64,000 bases of DNA from Exiguobacterium artemiae 255-15 (GTDB lineage: Bacteria > Bacillota > Bacilli > Exiguobacteriales > Exiguobacteriaceae). The notes below the pieces were generated by a model. That model did no database searches. It saw only the letters and a program-made list of their open reading frames with translations, and was not told the DNA's origin. Both the position numbers and the translations under genes were made by a program. Shown in pieces: positions 33,519 to 42,035 of the stretch. How positions within the stretch are numbered: position 1 is the stretch's first letter; each line of letters begins with the position of its first letter. The stretch spans positions 336,001-400,000 of the forward strand of contig NC_010556.1 in the NCBI RefSeq assembly GCF_000019905.1, read 5' to 3'.

Positions 33519-33884
33519 ATGCAAGTGGATATCTTGAACATCGTATTTCTAGTGATTGTCGCTTTTCTCGCTTACCGGATGTTCGCCCCGACAAAAGGTG
33601 TCAACAAATTGTCGGCGTCCGACTTAAAGCAACGGTTAGGCGACCGGACCCGGTTTTATTTGGATGTCCGGACACCGGGTGAGTTCAAAGGAAATCACAT
33701 TAAAGGATTTAAGAACATTCCGCTCCAAGTCTTGCCGACGCAACTCGATAAGATTCCGAAAGACAAAGAAGTCATCGTAATCTGTCAAAGCGGAATGCGC
33801 AGTAAACAAGCGGTCAAACAATTAAAAAAAGCCGGATATACGCAAGTAACGGAAGTGTCAGGCGGAATGAATGCTTGGCGTTAA
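33519..33884 (+). CDS. Membrane-anchored rhodanese
   Basis: 121 aa. A single N-terminal membrane helix (ILNIVFLVIVAFLAYRMF) is followed by a rhodanese domain with active loop VICQSGMRSKQ and the ending VSGGMNAW. The ATG at 33519 sits close behind GAGGAGG; a GTG at 33525 is an alternative with better spacing. The anchor suggests sulfur handling at the inner face of the membrane. Second gene of the sulfur operon. Confidence 0.85.
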   Translation: MQVDILNIVFLVIVAFLAYRMFAPTKGVNKLSASDLKQRLGDRTRFYLDVRTPGEFKGNHIKGFKNIPLQVLPTQLDKIPKDKEVIVICQSGMRSKQAVKQLKKAGYTQVTEVSGGMNAWR

Positions 33885-33906
33885 AAAACACGAGGAGGAA
33901 TAACAA

Positions 33907-34203
33907 ATGAAACGATTCACAGCAAAAGAAGTACAGGAAAAGCTAGAGAACGGAGAACAACTTAACATTATTGATGTCCGTGAAGTGGATGAAGTCAAAG
34001 AAGGTAAAATTCCAAATGCGATTCATATTCCACTCGGTCTCGTCGAATTCAAAATGAACGAACTCGATAAGAAAAAACAATACGTCATGGTTTGCCGTTC
34101 CGGTGCCCGCAGCGGCCGTGCCGCAACGTATCTTGAAGGACAAGGCTATGATGTCATCAATATGGATGGCGGGATGATGGCGTACGAAGGTAAAACCAAC
34201 TAA
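33907..34203 (+). CDS. Single-domain rhodanese
   Basis: 98 aa with the complete rhodanese pattern: NIIDVREVDEVKEGKI, active loop MVCRSGARSGR and NMDGGMMAYEG. Similar in size to the rhodanese at 20946 but with a different active loop. GAGGAGG precedes the ATG; the gap to the previous gene is 22 bp. Confidence 0.88.
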   Translation: MKRFTAKEVQEKLENGEQLNIIDVREVDEVKEGKIPNAIHIPLGLVEFKMNELDKKKQYVMVCRSGARSGRAATYLEGQGYDVINMDGGMMAYEGKTN

Positions 34204-34220
34204 TTTTTTTAATTTTAATT

Positions 34221-34236
34221 ATACCCCTAGAGGTAA
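34221..34236 (+). promoter_or_regulatory. CstR-type operator before the TusA-rhodanese gene
   Basis: ATACCCCTAGAGGTAA lies between the rhodanese stop and the TusA-rhodanese ribosome binding site, inside the operon. It suggests a secondary promoter or an extra repressor contact. Confidence 0.75.
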
Positions 34237-34251
34237 AAGGAGCGAATACTT

Positions 34252-34818
34252 TTGCAGACAATCAAAACAGATATCGTACTTGATGCACGTGGTTTAGCAT
34301 GTCCGATGCCGATTGTTCGGACGAAAAAAACGATGAAGACACTGGAACCGGGTCAAGTCGTAGAAGTTCAAGCGACAGATAAAGGATCGACGGCTGATCT
34401 TCGGGCCTGGGCCAACAGTACAGGCAACCAATACCTTGGAACGATTGAAGACGGCGATGTTCTACGTCATTACGTCCGGAAAGCTTCCGGTAATGATCAG
34501 GAAGCGCCGGCATTTCAAAAAGTCGTCAACAACGAGACGGTCGAAGCCGTTTGCGGCAACGCGGATATAATGATTCTGGATGTTCGGGAAACGGCGGAAT
34601 ACGCCTTTTCACACATCCCGAGTGCCGTCAACATTCCACTCGGTGAACTGGAAGAACGTATCGAAGAACTCGACTCGTCGAAAACAATTTATGTGGTCTG
34701 CCGGACAGGAAACCGCAGTGACTTAGCTTGCCAACAACTCGACGCTAAAGGATTTAACGTTCAAAACGTCGTTCCGGGTATGAGTGACTGGAAATACGAC
34801 ACAAATCAAACCGTTTAA
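34252..34818 (+). CDS. yrkF: TusA-rhodanese fusion (YrkF/CstA-like)
   Basis: 188 aa, TTG start behind AAAAGGAG. An N-terminal TusA domain with Cys17 in GLACPMPIV accepts and hands on sulfur; a C-terminal rhodanese domain (~90-185) has Cys150 in VVCRTGNRS. Domain order matches B. subtilis YrkF and part of Staphylococcus CstA, which also carries a DsrE domain; here DsrE is encoded separately upstream. Confidence 0.9.
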   Translation: MQTIKTDIVLDARGLACPMPIVRTKKTMKTLEPGQVVEVQATDKGSTADLRAWANSTGNQYLGTIEDGDVLRHYVRKASGNDQEAPAFQKVVNNETVEAVCGNADIMILDVRETAEYAFSHIPSAVNIPLGELEERIEELDSSKTIYVVCRTGNRSDLACQQLDAKGFNVQNVVPGMSDWKYDTNQTV

Positions 34819-34850
34819 TTCGTAAATTACGATCAGGAGGAATCAGACAG

Positions 34851-35987
34851 ATGGCACAAGCAATGACTACAAAAGAAGTCACCCAAAAAATCATTCGCCG
34901 TGAAAAAATGTTTATCTTGGACGTCCGGAATGAAGACGCGTTTCAAGACTGGAAAATTGAAGGCGAACAATTTTCTTATCTGAACGTTCCATACTTTGAT
35001 TTACTTGATGGTGTGGAAGACATACTGGATCAACTGCCGACCGATCAAAACGTACTCGTCGTCTGTGCAAAGGAAGGATCGTCGATTTTCGTTGCGGATT
35101 TGTTGGAAGAAGCAGGGCGGACGGTCTCGTATCTCGCAGGAGGAATGAAAGCCTGGAGCGAACACCTCGAACCAATCTCACTTGGATCATTAAATGAAAC
35201 CGGTGCAGATCGTGGAGAAGTCGTTCAGTTTGTCCGCATCGGGAAAGGCTGCCTGTCTTACATGATTATCTCGGAAGGCGAAGCCGTCCTCGTGGATGCA
35301 ACGCGTATGACAGATGTTTACCTCGACTATGCAAAAGAACGTCAGCTTGAAATCACACATGTTTTTGATACACATCTTCATGCCGACCACATTTCAGGTG
35401 GACGTGAAATTGCGGAAAAAACAGGCGCGACATATTGGTTGCCACCAAAAGACGCGCCAGACGTCACATTTGATTATGCAGCGCTCGAAGATGGAAGCCA
35501 CGTTCAGGTAGGAGATACACAAATTGATGTACGGGCACTTTATTCCCCGGGACATACGATCGGATCGACTTCGTTCGTTGTCGATAATCGTTATCTCCTG
35601 ACGGGCGACATTTTGTTTATTGATTCAATCGGGCGTCCTGATTTAGCCGGTCTCGCAGAAGACTGGGTCGGTGACTTAAGAGACTCGCTCTACAACACGT
35701 ACCGTGAACTGTCGAAAGATCTGATTGTTCTGCCTGCTCACTTCATGTTAATCGAAGAATTAAACGAAGACGGCAGCGTCGCAGAAAAACTGGATGTATT
35801 ACTTGCCAACAATCATGGCTTGAACATCGAAGACGAAGAAACATTCCGGAAAATGGTGACAGAAAACTTGCCGCCGCAACCGAATGCGTACCAGGAAATC
35901 CGTGAGACGAACATGGGGAAACAGACACCGGATCGCGAAGCACAACGTGAGATGGAAGTCGGTCCAAACCGCTGTGCCGTTCGCTAA
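34851..35987 (+). CDS. yrkH: Rhodanese-MBL fusion (YrkH-like)
   Basis: 378 aa. An N-terminal rhodanese domain (~1-115) has Cys72 in VVCAKEGSS, an unusual active loop. A metallo-beta-lactamase fold follows with HLHADH (H175, H177, D179, H180), [24 protein letters not shown] and LPAHF. This is a persulfide-dioxygenase-like hydrolase in the reverse domain order to the CstB-like protein at 21276. AGGAGG precedes the ATG. It probably oxidises or hydrolyses protein- or thiol-bound persulfide. Confidence 0.88.
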   Translation: MAQAMTTKEVTQKIIRREKMFILDVRNEDAFQDWKIEGEQFSYLNVPYFDLLDGVEDILDQLPTDQNVLVVCAKEGSSIFVADLLEEAGRTVSYLAGGMKAWSEHLEPISLGSLNETGADRGEVVQFVRIGKGCLSYMIISEGEAVLVDATRMTDVYLDYAKERQLEITHVFDTHLHADHISGGREIAEKTGATYWLPPKDAPDVTFDYAALEDGSHVQVGDTQIDVRALYSPGHTIGSTSFVVDNRYLLTGDILFIDSIGRPDLAGLAEDWVGDLRDSLYNTYRELSKDLIVLPAHFMLIEELNEDGSVAEKLDVLLANNHGLNIEDEETFRKMVTENLPPQPNAYQEIRETNMGKQTPDREAQREMEVGPNRCAVR

Positions 35988-36020
35988 ACTAAAAAAATCA
36001 CTTCAGGAGGAATTACAATT

Positions 36021-36248
36021 ATGAAATCAGAACTCGTATTAGATGCAAAAGGACTTGCATGTCCAATGCCGATCGTTAAAACAAAAAAAGCAATCGCGGG
36101 ACTCGAATCCGGTCAGATTCTTGAAATCCACGCAACCGATAAAGGGGCTAAAAACGATTTACAGGCATGGGCAAAATCAGGCGGCCATGAGCTCGTCAAA
36201 CACGAAGAAGATGCCAGCGTTTTAAAATTCTGGATCCAAAAAGGGTAA
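36021..36248 (+). CDS. yrkI: TusA-family sulfur carrier (YrkI-like)
   Basis: 75 aa, one TusA domain with the sulfur-accepting Cys14 in GLACPMPIV and the ATDKGAKNDLQAWAKSGGHEL second half. It closely resembles the TusA domain of the fusion at 34252, suggesting duplication. AGGAGG precedes the ATG; part of the sulfur operon. Confidence 0.92.
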   Translation: MKSELVLDAKGLACPMPIVKTKKAIAGLESGQILEIHATDKGAKNDLQAWAKSGGHELVKHEEDASVLKFWIQKG

Positions 36249-36302
36249 TTCAAGTTGAAGGAGGGCTGGCGACAGTCCTCCATTTTTAAAGGAGTGAATC
36301 GA

Positions 36303-37079
36303 ATGGAAATCGGATTTATCGTAACCATCTTCCTGATCGGTTTTGTCGGATCATACATTTCCGGAATGCTCGGAATCGGCGGTTCAATCATCAAATATCC
36401 GATGCTGTTATACATTCCGCCGTTGCTCGGATTCGCTGCCTTTTCGGCCCATGAAGTGGCGGGAATCAGTGCGATTCAAGTCTTTTTTGCGACGATTGGC
36501 GGCGTTTGGGCTTACCGGAAAGGCGGTTATCTCAACAAGTCATTAATCGTAAGTATGGGTGGCGCCATTTTAATCGGAAGTTTTATCGGTGCCTACGGAT
36601 CAAATGTCTTGGCGGAAGATACCATCAATATCGTCTACGGAATACTGGCGTTAACGGCAGCGGTCATGATGTTCGTTCCGAAAAAAGGACTGGATGATAT
36701 TCCGCTCGATCAGGTTCGGTTCAACAAAACAATTGCGGCGAGTAGCGCGTTCATCGTCGGAGTCGGGGCCGGAATCGTCGGTGCGGCGGGAGCATTCTTA
36801 CTTGTTCCGATTATGCTCGTCGTTTTAAAAATCCCGACCCGGATGACGATTGCTTCGTCGCTCGCGATTACCTTTATTTCGTCAATCGGCGCAACGGTCG
36901 GAAAGATTACGACAGGGCAGGTCGATTGGGGACCGGCGGCTGTCATGGTCGTCGCCAGTCTGATTGCGGCACCGCTCGGCGCAATCGCCGGGAAAAAGAT
37001 GAACACGAAAATACTGCAAATCATTCTCGCTGTCCTGATTTTAGCGACAGCCGTCAAAATCTGGCTCGATATTTTATGA
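36303..37079 (+). CDS. yrkJ: TauE/SafE-family exporter of the sulfur operon (YrkJ-like)
   Basis: 258 aa; start chosen behind AAAGGAGTG, not the upstream ATG at 36255. Eight helices and the TSUP glycine motifs [13 protein letters not shown] and [17 protein letters not shown]. As the last gene of the persulfide operon it probably exports sulfite or thiosulfate formed by the dioxygenase-type enzymes. Confidence 0.88.
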   Translation: MEIGFIVTIFLIGFVGSYISGMLGIGGSIIKYPMLLYIPPLLGFAAFSAHEVAGISAIQVFFATIGGVWAYRKGGYLNKSLIVSMGGAILIGSFIGAYGSNVLAEDTINIVYGILALTAAVMMFVPKKGLDDIPLDQVRFNKTIAASSAFIVGVGAGIVGAAGAFLLVPIMLVVLKIPTRMTIASSLAITFISSIGATVGKITTGQVDWGPAAVMVVASLIAAPLGAIAGKKMNTKILQIILAVLILATAVKIWLDIL

Positions 37080-37087
37080 AAGAGTAC

Positions 37088-37134
37088 AAAAAAGCGATAC
37101 TTTGCCTGTACGTCAGCAAAGTATCGCTTTTTTT
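37088..37134 (+). terminator. Terminator of the sulfur operon
   Basis: A strong perfect stem AAAGCGATACTTTGC / GCAAAGTATCGCTTT is flanked by A and T runs; it may serve both the sulfur operon and the convergent DUF302 gene. Confidence 0.9.
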
Positions 37135-37141
37135 GATGAAG

Positions 37142-37528
37142 CTACAAACGGCTTTTTTCAATGACATCGACAAGTTGCCGTTCGACATCGAGTGCGACTT
37201 GTTTTAACTCGTCTTCTTCCACCAGACCAATCAGTGAGGTCGGGCGCGGCATGCCGATTTTCGTTTGTCCATCTTCCGTATAGACAGCGAGTTTACACGG
37301 CAAAAAGTAGCCGGCCCGCCGTTCCGCCGACAAGACACGATGGGCTTCTATCGGGTTACAAACTTCAAGGATATGATACTGGTCGTCAAACGGTAATTCT
37401 TTTTCAGCGAATTTCTTCGCCAAATCAAACTCCCATAAGACACCGAACGAAATCTCAGCAAGTGCTGTCTTCAGACGTTCAATCGTTTCTTCCGTTGAAT
37501 GATTGGAACTGACCGTGTAGTCAAACAT
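37142..37528 (-). CDS. DUF302-family protein
   Basis: 128 aa, whole length DUF302: FDYTVSSNHSTEETIERLKTAL region at the start, VLWEFDLAKKF, HILEVCNPIEAHRVL and LPCKLAVY. Two cysteines are conserved in the last two motifs. The function is not established; the family often lies next to sulfur or redox genes, as here. Confidence 0.85.
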   Translation of the reverse strand: MFDYTVSSNHSTEETIERLKTALAEISFGVLWEFDLAKKFAEKELPFDDQYHILEVCNPIEAHRVLSAERRAGYFLPCKLAVYTEDGQTKIGMPRPTSLIGLVEEDELKQVALDVERQLVDVIEKSRL

Positions 37529-37715
37529 GAATACCCCTCCCGGTTTTTTGATGTCTTAAATTTATTTCCCTCTTTTGACAGGATGAATCGTCTTTTTTTG
37601 AATGTGCCGAATGAGAGCAGACCGGGCGACAAACTGTGGGAAATCAAGGTACATTAGAAAAAAGACATCCGTCAGACAATGAACGACGTAAGCTTAAAAA
37701 AGGAGGCGGAGGGAG

Positions 37716-38816
37716 ATGAAGAAACGAATGTTGACGATTGTATCAGTCGTAGCATTGATTGCGATCATGATTGGCGGCTACTTTGTTTTCCAGCAACAAC
37801 AGGCAAAATCGAGTGGGAGCAAAGAACTAACCTATGCCAAAGAAGAAACGGCGATTCTCGCCGGAGGATGTTTCTGGTGCATGGAGCCGCCGTTCGAAGA
37901 GTTAAAAGGGGTCAAATCCGTAATTTCCGGATATACCGGTGGAGATGTGAAAAATCCGACGTATAACCAGGTATCCGCAGAGACGACCGGTCACCGGGAA
38001 GCGGTTCTGATTACGTTTGATCCGGCTGTTATCTCCTATAAACAGTTACTTGATGTCTATTGGCGCCAAATCGATCCGACCGATCCGAATGGTCAATTCG
38101 TCGATCAAGGCGAATCATATACGACGGCAATCTTCTATACGAATGCGGAACAAAAACAGATTGCGGAACAGTCGAAGAAAAATTTGGCCGAGAGCGGCAT
38201 CTTTGACAAAAAAATTGTCACGCCGTTGATTGAAGCCGGTCCGTTTTACGAGGCGGAAGCGTATCATCAAGATTATTACTTGAAGAGCGAAAAGAAATAT
38301 AAATTCTACCGCTCTGCATCCGAACGTGATGAATTCATTAATCAGTATTGGAATGATCAGCCCAAACTGGATGTACCAAAGTATTCGAAATTGACCGATG
38401 ATCAAATCAAAGCGAAATTGACGGATATTCAGTATAAGGTCACCCAGGAAGACGGGACGGAGCCGGCTTTTGATAATCCGTACCACGATTTGAAAGCGGA
38501 CGGGATTTATGTCGATCTGATTTCCGGCGAACCGCTGTTTTCTTCTAATGACAAATATGATTCGAAAACCGGCTGGCCGAGCTTCAGTCGACCGTTAGAA
38601 AAAGGAAATATCATTGAGAAAAGTGATTTTGCGTTAGGGATGAAGCGGATGGAAGTCAGAAGCCGGCACGGGAATGCCCATCTCGGTCATGTCTTTAACG
38701 ATGGTCCTGAGCCGACTGGTTTACGTTATTGTATGAATTCAGCTGCTTTACGGTTTGTGCCGAAAGCCGACCTCGAAAAAGAAGGTTACGGTCAGTATGC
38801 TTCCGAATTTAAATAA
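37716..38816 (+). CDS. msrAB: Membrane-anchored MsrA-MsrB fusion
   Basis: 366 aa: an N-terminal helix anchor ([20 protein letters not shown]), MsrA domain with catalytic [11 protein letters not shown], then MsrB domain with [24 protein letters not shown] and catalytic Cys in RYCMNSAAL. The MsrB part lacks the zinc CxxC pairs seen in many forms. The enzyme repairs both epimers of methionine sulfoxide, here on the outer side of the membrane, so it protects surface and secreted proteins. AGGAGGCGGAGGG lies upstream of the ATG. Confidence 0.93.
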   Translation: MKKRMLTIVSVVALIAIMIGGYFVFQQQQAKSSGSKELTYAKEETAILAGGCFWCMEPPFEELKGVKSVISGYTGGDVKNPTYNQVSAETTGHREAVLITFDPAVISYKQLLDVYWRQIDPTDPNGQFVDQGESYTTAIFYTNAEQKQIAEQSKKNLAESGIFDKKIVTPLIEAGPFYEAEAYHQDYYLKSEKKYKFYRSASERDEFINQYWNDQPKLDVPKYSKLTDDQIKAKLTDIQYKVTQEDGTEPAFDNPYHDLKADGIYVDLISGEPLFSSNDKYDSKTGWPSFSRPLEKGNIIEKSDFALGMKRMEVRSRHGNAHLGHVFNDGPEPTGLRYCMNSAALRFVPKADLEKEGYGQYASEFK

Positions 38817-38822
38817 TCAGCT

Positions 38823-38862
38823 AAAAAGGGATTTTTCACTTTCGTGAAAGTCCCTTTTCTTT
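38823..38862 (+). terminator. Terminator after msrAB
   Basis: AAAAGGGATTTTTCAC / GTGAAAGTCCCTTTT stem followed by C and T. Confidence 0.8.
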
Positions 38863-38961
38863 CGAAACTGTAAGGTGACCGCATTAAAAATAACTATCCA
38901 TTTTATCCAAATATTGTTTATACTAGACACAATGTAAGATCATATCTTGAGGAGGAACATT

Positions 38962-41874
38962 GTGAAAAAGTTAACGATTTGGCTCATGCTTAGCTGTTTG
39001 ATTCTGACGCTCGGAATCGGACCATCAGCTGTTAAAACAGCAGCGGCAAATGAATTGTCGGAAGCTGTCTTATTAAAGGCAGGACAGGAAACGCTTCTGG
39101 AAACAGGAACGAATAAAACGAATACATATTGGTATAAGGTCGATCATCAAGCCGGAATTGAAAAAACGGCGACACATTTTGAATTATCGATTGATACGGA
39201 TCAGCCGATCGAAGTAACGGCTTACCCGAGTCAAGAGATGGCATCAAAAGATGAGACATTTGACCGTTACCGCGGATATGCAGAACCAAACGATAAGGAC
39301 GTCACGAAAATCGCTGTTCCGTATGCATGGGACGGACCATATTACGTCAAAGTCGATTATTATCCGGAAATCGAAGAAGATAAGACGGTCAAACCAGCAA
39401 ACGTCAACTTGACGTACAATAATGTCAAACTGGCTGTCGAATATGAGCCAATCAGCGATATCAGCTGTATGGCGGAAGAAGCACTGAAACAAACATCGGA
39501 CGAAAAGCCGATGCTTGCCTTGATGCATGCGATTCAAAAACAAGTGTTGAGCCAGTCGGAACAAGGACGCAGTTTAACGTCGTTGTACTACAAGGCATCA
39601 CCATACGTCGTCAAAACCTTGTTGTTCAACAAAGACAAACGGACACAAGCATATGAAGATTTAAAATCACTGAAGCCGGCTATGTCTGCTCTTGTCAACG
39701 GTACATCATACACATTGACGAAAACCGATCAAGCAGCGGTCAACCGTTTATACGCGTTGACGCGTGACGCGTCACCGGAAGTCATCGCAACGGAAATCAA
39801 TCAAGTCGCAAAAACGGCGAACATTGAAAGCATCGGCGGTTCAGATTTAACAGAAGCATTCAAACCGTTCGGGATTCAAGTGAAGTCAGAAGCGAAAACA
39901 CGGTTCATCGTTAAGTTGAAACCGGGTCACACGCAGCGGACGATGAAAATCGCCGGCACACAGGCAACAGACGTTGAGAAGTTATCGCTTGGTAAAACAG
40001 GTCAGTTTGTCATCGTCACGGAAGATCCGACGGTTAAAAATCAGTCGGCAGCAGTCCTGAAACAATCGTTGAAAAAATCAAGTGCTGTTGAGTATGTCGA
40101 AGAAGTTCAGACATACCGTGCAACTGGTGACATCAACTATGACTACCAATGGTCGCTCAACCAAAAATCGAGCGTCGAACAGTTCCCGGATGCGGGAATC
40201 GGATTCGAAAAATTCCTGAAAAATAATGCCGGTCAAAAGTTAAAACCAGTCACGATTGCAGTTATTGATACAGGGGTCGATTACCGCCTGAAGGATTTAC
40301 AAGGGAAAGTTGATATTGCCCAGGAAAAGAACTACGTCGATGTGAACGGGAACGGAAATGCACTTGACGATAACGGTCACGGCACACACGTTTCAGGTGT
40401 CATTGCAGCAGCTCTTGAAAATGATTACGGCATTCGCGGTATCCATCAGTCGGCGAAAATTCTTCCTGTTAAGGTTTTGAACGCTAACGGTGAAGGGGAA
40501 ACAGATGCGATTGCACTCGGAATTAAGTATGCAGTTGATCACGGGGCAAAAATCATCAATATGAGTCTTGGCGGCGGGGAAAGCCGGACGATGGCATATA
40601 TGATGAAATATGCGGCAGATCACGGTGTAACGGTCGTCGCAGCGTCAGGTAACGAATACGATATGTCCATTGGTTTCCCGGCCAGTTCAGAATATGCCAT
40701 TTCCGTCGGAGCGACAAACCCGCTCGGTATGGTTGCTGATTATTCGAACTACGGCATCGGACTCGATGTTGTCGCACCAGGTTCAAAAATTGCAAGTCTT
40801 GTTCCGGACGGTAATACCGTCTACATGGACGGAACAAGCATGGCGTCACCGCACGTCGCAGCAGTTGCGGGGATTCTGGCGTCACTCAATTCCAAATTGA
40901 CACCAAAACAAATCGAGTCGATCTTACGGACAAGTGCTGAACCGCTTGCCTTTGAGAATCCAAATGATTGGGATGATGATGAAGACGATATGGAAGATGA
41001 GTATCCACCGGGATATGAAAAAGAAATGACACCGGACTTCCCGGCATTCGTCAGCCCGGTATCGGGATATGGAAAAGTCAACATCACACGTGCGATCTCG
41101 CAATTACACCTAAACGGAAAAGTAAACCCGGTTTATGACAACCAGCTTGTTGTCAGCGGACAAGTTAAAACGGGTACAAAAGTTGAAGTTTGGTCGACGA
41201 AAAAGTTGACGGATACAAAAGATACGGCAAAAATGTTGGCAAAAACAACAGCAACAGCCGGTAAATACAGTGTGGCGATTCCCCGTCAGGAAAAAACATC
41301 TGTCTTGACGATTCGTTATGCGAACGGTCTTGACGTGACATCGGAACGGACGGAAGTCTTGCCAGGAAAGGCGCCGGCTGCACCGAAAGTCAACCGTGTG
41401 TTGGCCGGAGCAACGAAAGTAACCGGTACCGCGATTGCGAACGGTAAGATTACGATTAAAGATGCGAAAAACAAAGTGGTTGGAAAAGGTGTTGTCGACA
41501 GCAAAGGGAAGTTTACGGTCAAAGTTAAAGCATTGCAACCAAACACCCGTATTGCAGTTACGGTAACAGACATTGCCAACCGTTCAAGCAAAGCGACTGT
41601 CGTGACGGTCCTTGCGCCACCGGCAGCACCAAAAGTGAAGCCGGTGACAGCCGGTCAAACGAAAGTAACCGGTACAGGTGAGAAAAAAGCGCATGTGTAT
41701 ATCCAAAATGCGAAGAAAAAAGTCATTGCCAAAGGAACGATCACTTCTAAAGGAACGTTCTCTGTAAAGATTGCGAAACAAAAAGCAGGAGCGAAGTTGT
41801 ATGTCTACCTTAAAAATGACTTGAAACAAACGAGTCCTAAAACAGCAGTTGTCGTCAAAAAAGCGAAGAAATAA
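38962..41874 (+). CDS. Large secreted subtilisin-like protease with Ig-like repeats
   Basis: 970 aa. GTG start at 38962, 6 bp after AGGAGG (an in-frame TTG overlaps that site). A signal peptide is followed by a long pro-region of ~400 residues that ends in an I9-like segment (RFIVKLKPGHTQ..VEYVEEVQTYRA). The S8 domain has the triad Asp436 (VIDTGVD), His473 (NGHGTHVSG) and Ser626 (GTSMASPHVA). After it come an acidic insert (DWDDDEDDMEDEYPPG) and, from ~740, three beta-sandwich repeats, the last two starting APAAPKV and PPAAPKV. No LPxTG; the Lys-rich tail may bind the wall. Confidence 0.92.
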   Translation: MKKLTIWLMLSCLILTLGIGPSAVKTAAANELSEAVLLKAGQETLLETGTNKTNTYWYKVDHQAGIEKTATHFELSIDTDQPIEVTAYPSQEMASKDETFDRYRGYAEPNDKDVTKIAVPYAWDGPYYVKVDYYPEIEEDKTVKPANVNLTYNNVKLAVEYEPISDISCMAEEALKQTSDEKPMLALMHAIQKQVLSQSEQGRSLTSLYYKASPYVVKTLLFNKDKRTQAYEDLKSLKPAMSALVNGTSYTLTKTDQAAVNRLYALTRDASPEVIATEINQVAKTANIESIGGSDLTEAFKPFGIQVKSEAKTRFIVKLKPGHTQRTMKIAGTQATDVEKLSLGKTGQFVIVTEDPTVKNQSAAVLKQSLKKSSAVEYVEEVQTYRATGDINYDYQWSLNQKSSVEQFPDAGIGFEKFLKNNAGQKLKPVTIAVIDTGVDYRLKDLQGKVDIAQEKNYVDVNGNGNALDDNGHGTHVSGVIAAALENDYGIRGIHQSAKILPVKVLNANGEGETDAIALGIKYAVDHGAKIINMSLGGGESRTMAYMMKYAADHGVTVVAASGNEYDMSIGFPASSEYAISVGATNPLGMVADYSNYGIGLDVVAPGSKIASLVPDGNTVYMDGTSMASPHVAAVAGILASLNSKLTPKQIESILRTSAEPLAFENPNDWDDDEDDMEDEYPPGYEKEMTPDFPAFVSPVSGYGKVNITRAISQLHLNGKVNPVYDNQLVVSGQVKTGTKVEVWSTKKLTDTKDTAKMLAKTTATAGKYSVAIPRQEKTSVLTIRYANGLDVTSERTEVLPGKAPAAPKVNRVLAGATKVTGTAIANGKITIKDAKNKVVGKGVVDSKGKFTVKVKALQPNTRIAVTVTDIANRSSKATVVTVLAPPAAPKVKPVTAGQTKVTGTGEKKAHVYIQNAKKKVIAKGTITSKGTFSVKIAKQKAGAKLYVYLKNDLKQTSPKTAVVVKKAKK

Positions 41875-41880
41875 GTCTTG

Positions 41881-41926
41881 AAAGCAGCCTTTTTCGGGTA
41901 AAACGAAAAAGGCTGCTTTTTTTTTG
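41881..41926 (+). terminator. Terminator after the protease gene
   Basis: AAAGCAGCCTTTTTCG / CGAAAAAGGCTGCTTT stem and nine T. Confidence 0.9.
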
Positions 41927-42001
41927 AGGGGTTGTCTTACTTTTAAAGTATTTTTTTTGAAAATATGCTATTTTTAATTGATTCTATTATTTTTAGAAAA
42001 G

Positions 42002-42028
42002 CATCATTCTAATCGAATGATGAGGAGG
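42002..42028 (+). promoter_or_regulatory. Hairpin abutting the histidine kinase ribosome binding site
   Basis: A perfect 8-bp inverted repeat CATCATTC / GAATGATG (42002-42009, 42015-42022; 5-base loop) ends one base before AGGAGG (42023-42028). It could be an RNA hairpin that limits ribosome access or a DNA operator. Confidence 0.5.
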
Positions 42029-42035
42029 ATATTTC

